A stretch of 64,000 nucleotides of DNA. It comes from Thiodiazotropha sp040793985. GTDB taxonomy: Bacteria; Pseudomonadota; Gammaproteobacteria; Chromatiales; Chromatiaceae. Shown here piece by piece: positions 63,304-64,000 of this stretch (within the stretch, counting starts at the first letter, position 1; each line of letters opens with the position of its first letter). The stretch covers positions 62,001-126,000 of the forward strand of contig JBFNJI010000002.1 in assembly GCA_040793985.1 (NCBI GenBank), given 5' to 3'. Below the pieces are notes generated by a model. That model made no database searches and was not told the origin of the DNA. It was given only the letters and a program-made list of their open reading frames with translations. Position numbers and translations under genes: made by a program.

Positions 63304-64000
63304 ATGACCCCCCAAACCATGCCGAACAATCAGCACTCGCTGCAGGCGTCAGCCAAAAAGTTAATCGCCGAAGAACAAACCCGACTGCTCTATCTGCAGG
63401 CCCCGGTATCCAATGCAACTGTCTACGCCGTCACTCTACTGTTCTACTTTTTATTGAAGTCCCATATCGATTCGGGAATATTGGAGATATGGGTTCTGGC
63501 CCTGTTTGCAACTGCCAGCATCCGTCTCGCACTGTGGCTGATGCGCAAACGGAATCCGCAAAAACGCACAGTTGAGCAATGGCAGCACAGCTATCTGTTA
63601 GGATGCCTGTTGGTCGGTGTCTCCTGGAGCCTGATTGTTCCCTATATCTATCTCGCCAATAATCTTACCATCGCTATAGGCCTGTGTATGCTGCTTTTCG
63701 GCATCGTCGCCTCCGCAGTCGTGATCCTCTCGGTATACATTCCGGCATTCGTGGTCTATGTCTATCCGCAAGTGCTGACCCTTGCCGGGACACTGCTTTC
63801 CTTTGGCGATGCAGGACACAATGCGTTGGCGATCGCGACCCTGGTCTACCTGGTCATGACCACCCTGTTTACACGCAACGTCAATCGCAACCTGTTGGAA
63901 AACATCAGACTACAGGTGGAAAACAGCCAGCTGATCGGGGATCTAGGCGAAGAGGTCAAGAATCGTGAAAGCGTGATTGAAAAGCGTACACTGGAACTGC
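63304..64000 (+). CDS. Membrane sensor protein, N-terminal part (cut by window end)
   Basis: The frame is open from ATG 63304 to the window end. After about 40 residues come six hydrophobic segments (VYAVTLLFYFLLKSH, ILEIWVLALFATASI, YLLGCLLVGVSWSLIV, LTIAIGLCMLLFGIVASAV, VYIPAFVVYVYPQVLTLAG and LAIATLVYLVMTTLFT), then a coiled coil with QVENSQLIGDLGEEVKNRES. This is the usual front of membrane-bound histidine kinases or diguanylate cyclases. The output domain lies outside the window, so the type is open. Confidence 0.7.
   Translation, partial: MTPQTMPNNQHSLQASAKKLIAEEQTRLLYLQAPVSNATVYAVTLLFYFLLKSHIDSGILEIWVLALFATASIRLALWLMRKRNPQKRTVEQWQHSYLLGCLLVGVSWSLIVPYIYLANNLTIAIGLCMLLFGIVASAVVILSVYIPAFVVYVYPQVLTLAGTLLSFGDAGHNALAIATLVYLVMTTLFTRNVNRNLLENIRLQVENSQLIGDLGEEVKNRESVIEKRTLEL

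Noticed and set aside
1..64000. CRISPR arrays, rRNA genes, intact insertion sequences, known riboswitches
   Set aside because: I looked for regularly spaced repeats, rRNA landmarks, transposase motifs and common riboswitch boxes and found none that I could support.

Overview
This looks like a chromosomal segment of a free-living or symbiotic gammaproteobacterium. The gene order ybgC-tolQRAB-pal-cpoB-queE-queC behind yebC-ruvCAB, the adjacent gltX and glnS, cvpA-purF and the ubiUV pair are typical of that class. The GC-rich coding, the radical-SAM and O2-independent ubiquinone genes and the many HDOD/sensor-kinase proteins suggest a respiratory, facultatively anaerobic organism of the Chromatiales type. 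That last step is inference, because no rRNA or taxonomic marker is present.

Layout. 1-2463: tail of an OmpA-like protein, a PlsC-type acyltransferase and a secreted lipase-like hydrolase. 2477-10723: an AT-rich genomic island in the 3' end of a tRNA-Val(CAC) gene. A 63-bp copy of the tRNA 3' part lies at 2477-2539 and the intact tRNA at 10648-10723. Beside the intact tRNA is a decayed tyrosine integrase (9649-10568); beside the other end is a decayed primase-polymerase (2845-3255). The surviving cargo is a two-component system, an alginate-export-type outer-membrane protein, a PepSY protein, a secreted protein of unknown function and a HEAT-repeat protein. Two promoters in the island carry ATTCAG-type boxes at an 11-bp period, the layout bound by OmpR/PhoB-type regulators. 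10775-16600: gltX, glnS, tRNA-Ala(GGC), cvpA, purF. 16630-18141: a TauD-like dioxygenase and ubiT.

18168-24961 (minus strand): TonB-dependent receptor, ABC-type binding protein, hybrid sensor kinase and murI, overlapping or nearly so. 25164-28641 (minus): radical SAM protein, YhcC-type radical SAM protein, ubiU and ubiV, with an FNR-like site upstream; with ubiT this gives the O2-independent ubiquinone accessory set. 28834-30297: HDOD protein. 30490-33496: yebC, ruvC, ruvA, ruvB. 33685-40678: the Tol-Pal envelope system followed by queuosine genes queE and queC; tolA lies between two copies of a 56-bp repeat. 40720-44072: GST, GNAT, ferredoxin-NADP reductase and a family 2 glycosyltransferase.

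44213-48865: an M1-type peptidase divergent from a ChaN-PDZ protein and trhP (yegQ). 48902-50605: small membrane protein, GNAT, a membrane protein broken by one stop codon, and a GFA-type zinc protein. 50848-59178 (minus): HDOD protein, ABC exporter pair, guanine-deaminase-like enzyme, asparagine synthetase-like amidotransferase, stand-alone acyl carrier protein, AMP-forming acyl ligase and an NadE-like ATP-pyrophosphatase. The last four resemble a small carrier-protein-based biosynthetic cassette of unknown product and are the best candidate for an undescribed pathway. 59262-64000: ygfZ, an RNase II-like exonuclease, a lipoprotein and the start of a membrane sensor protein cut by the window edge.
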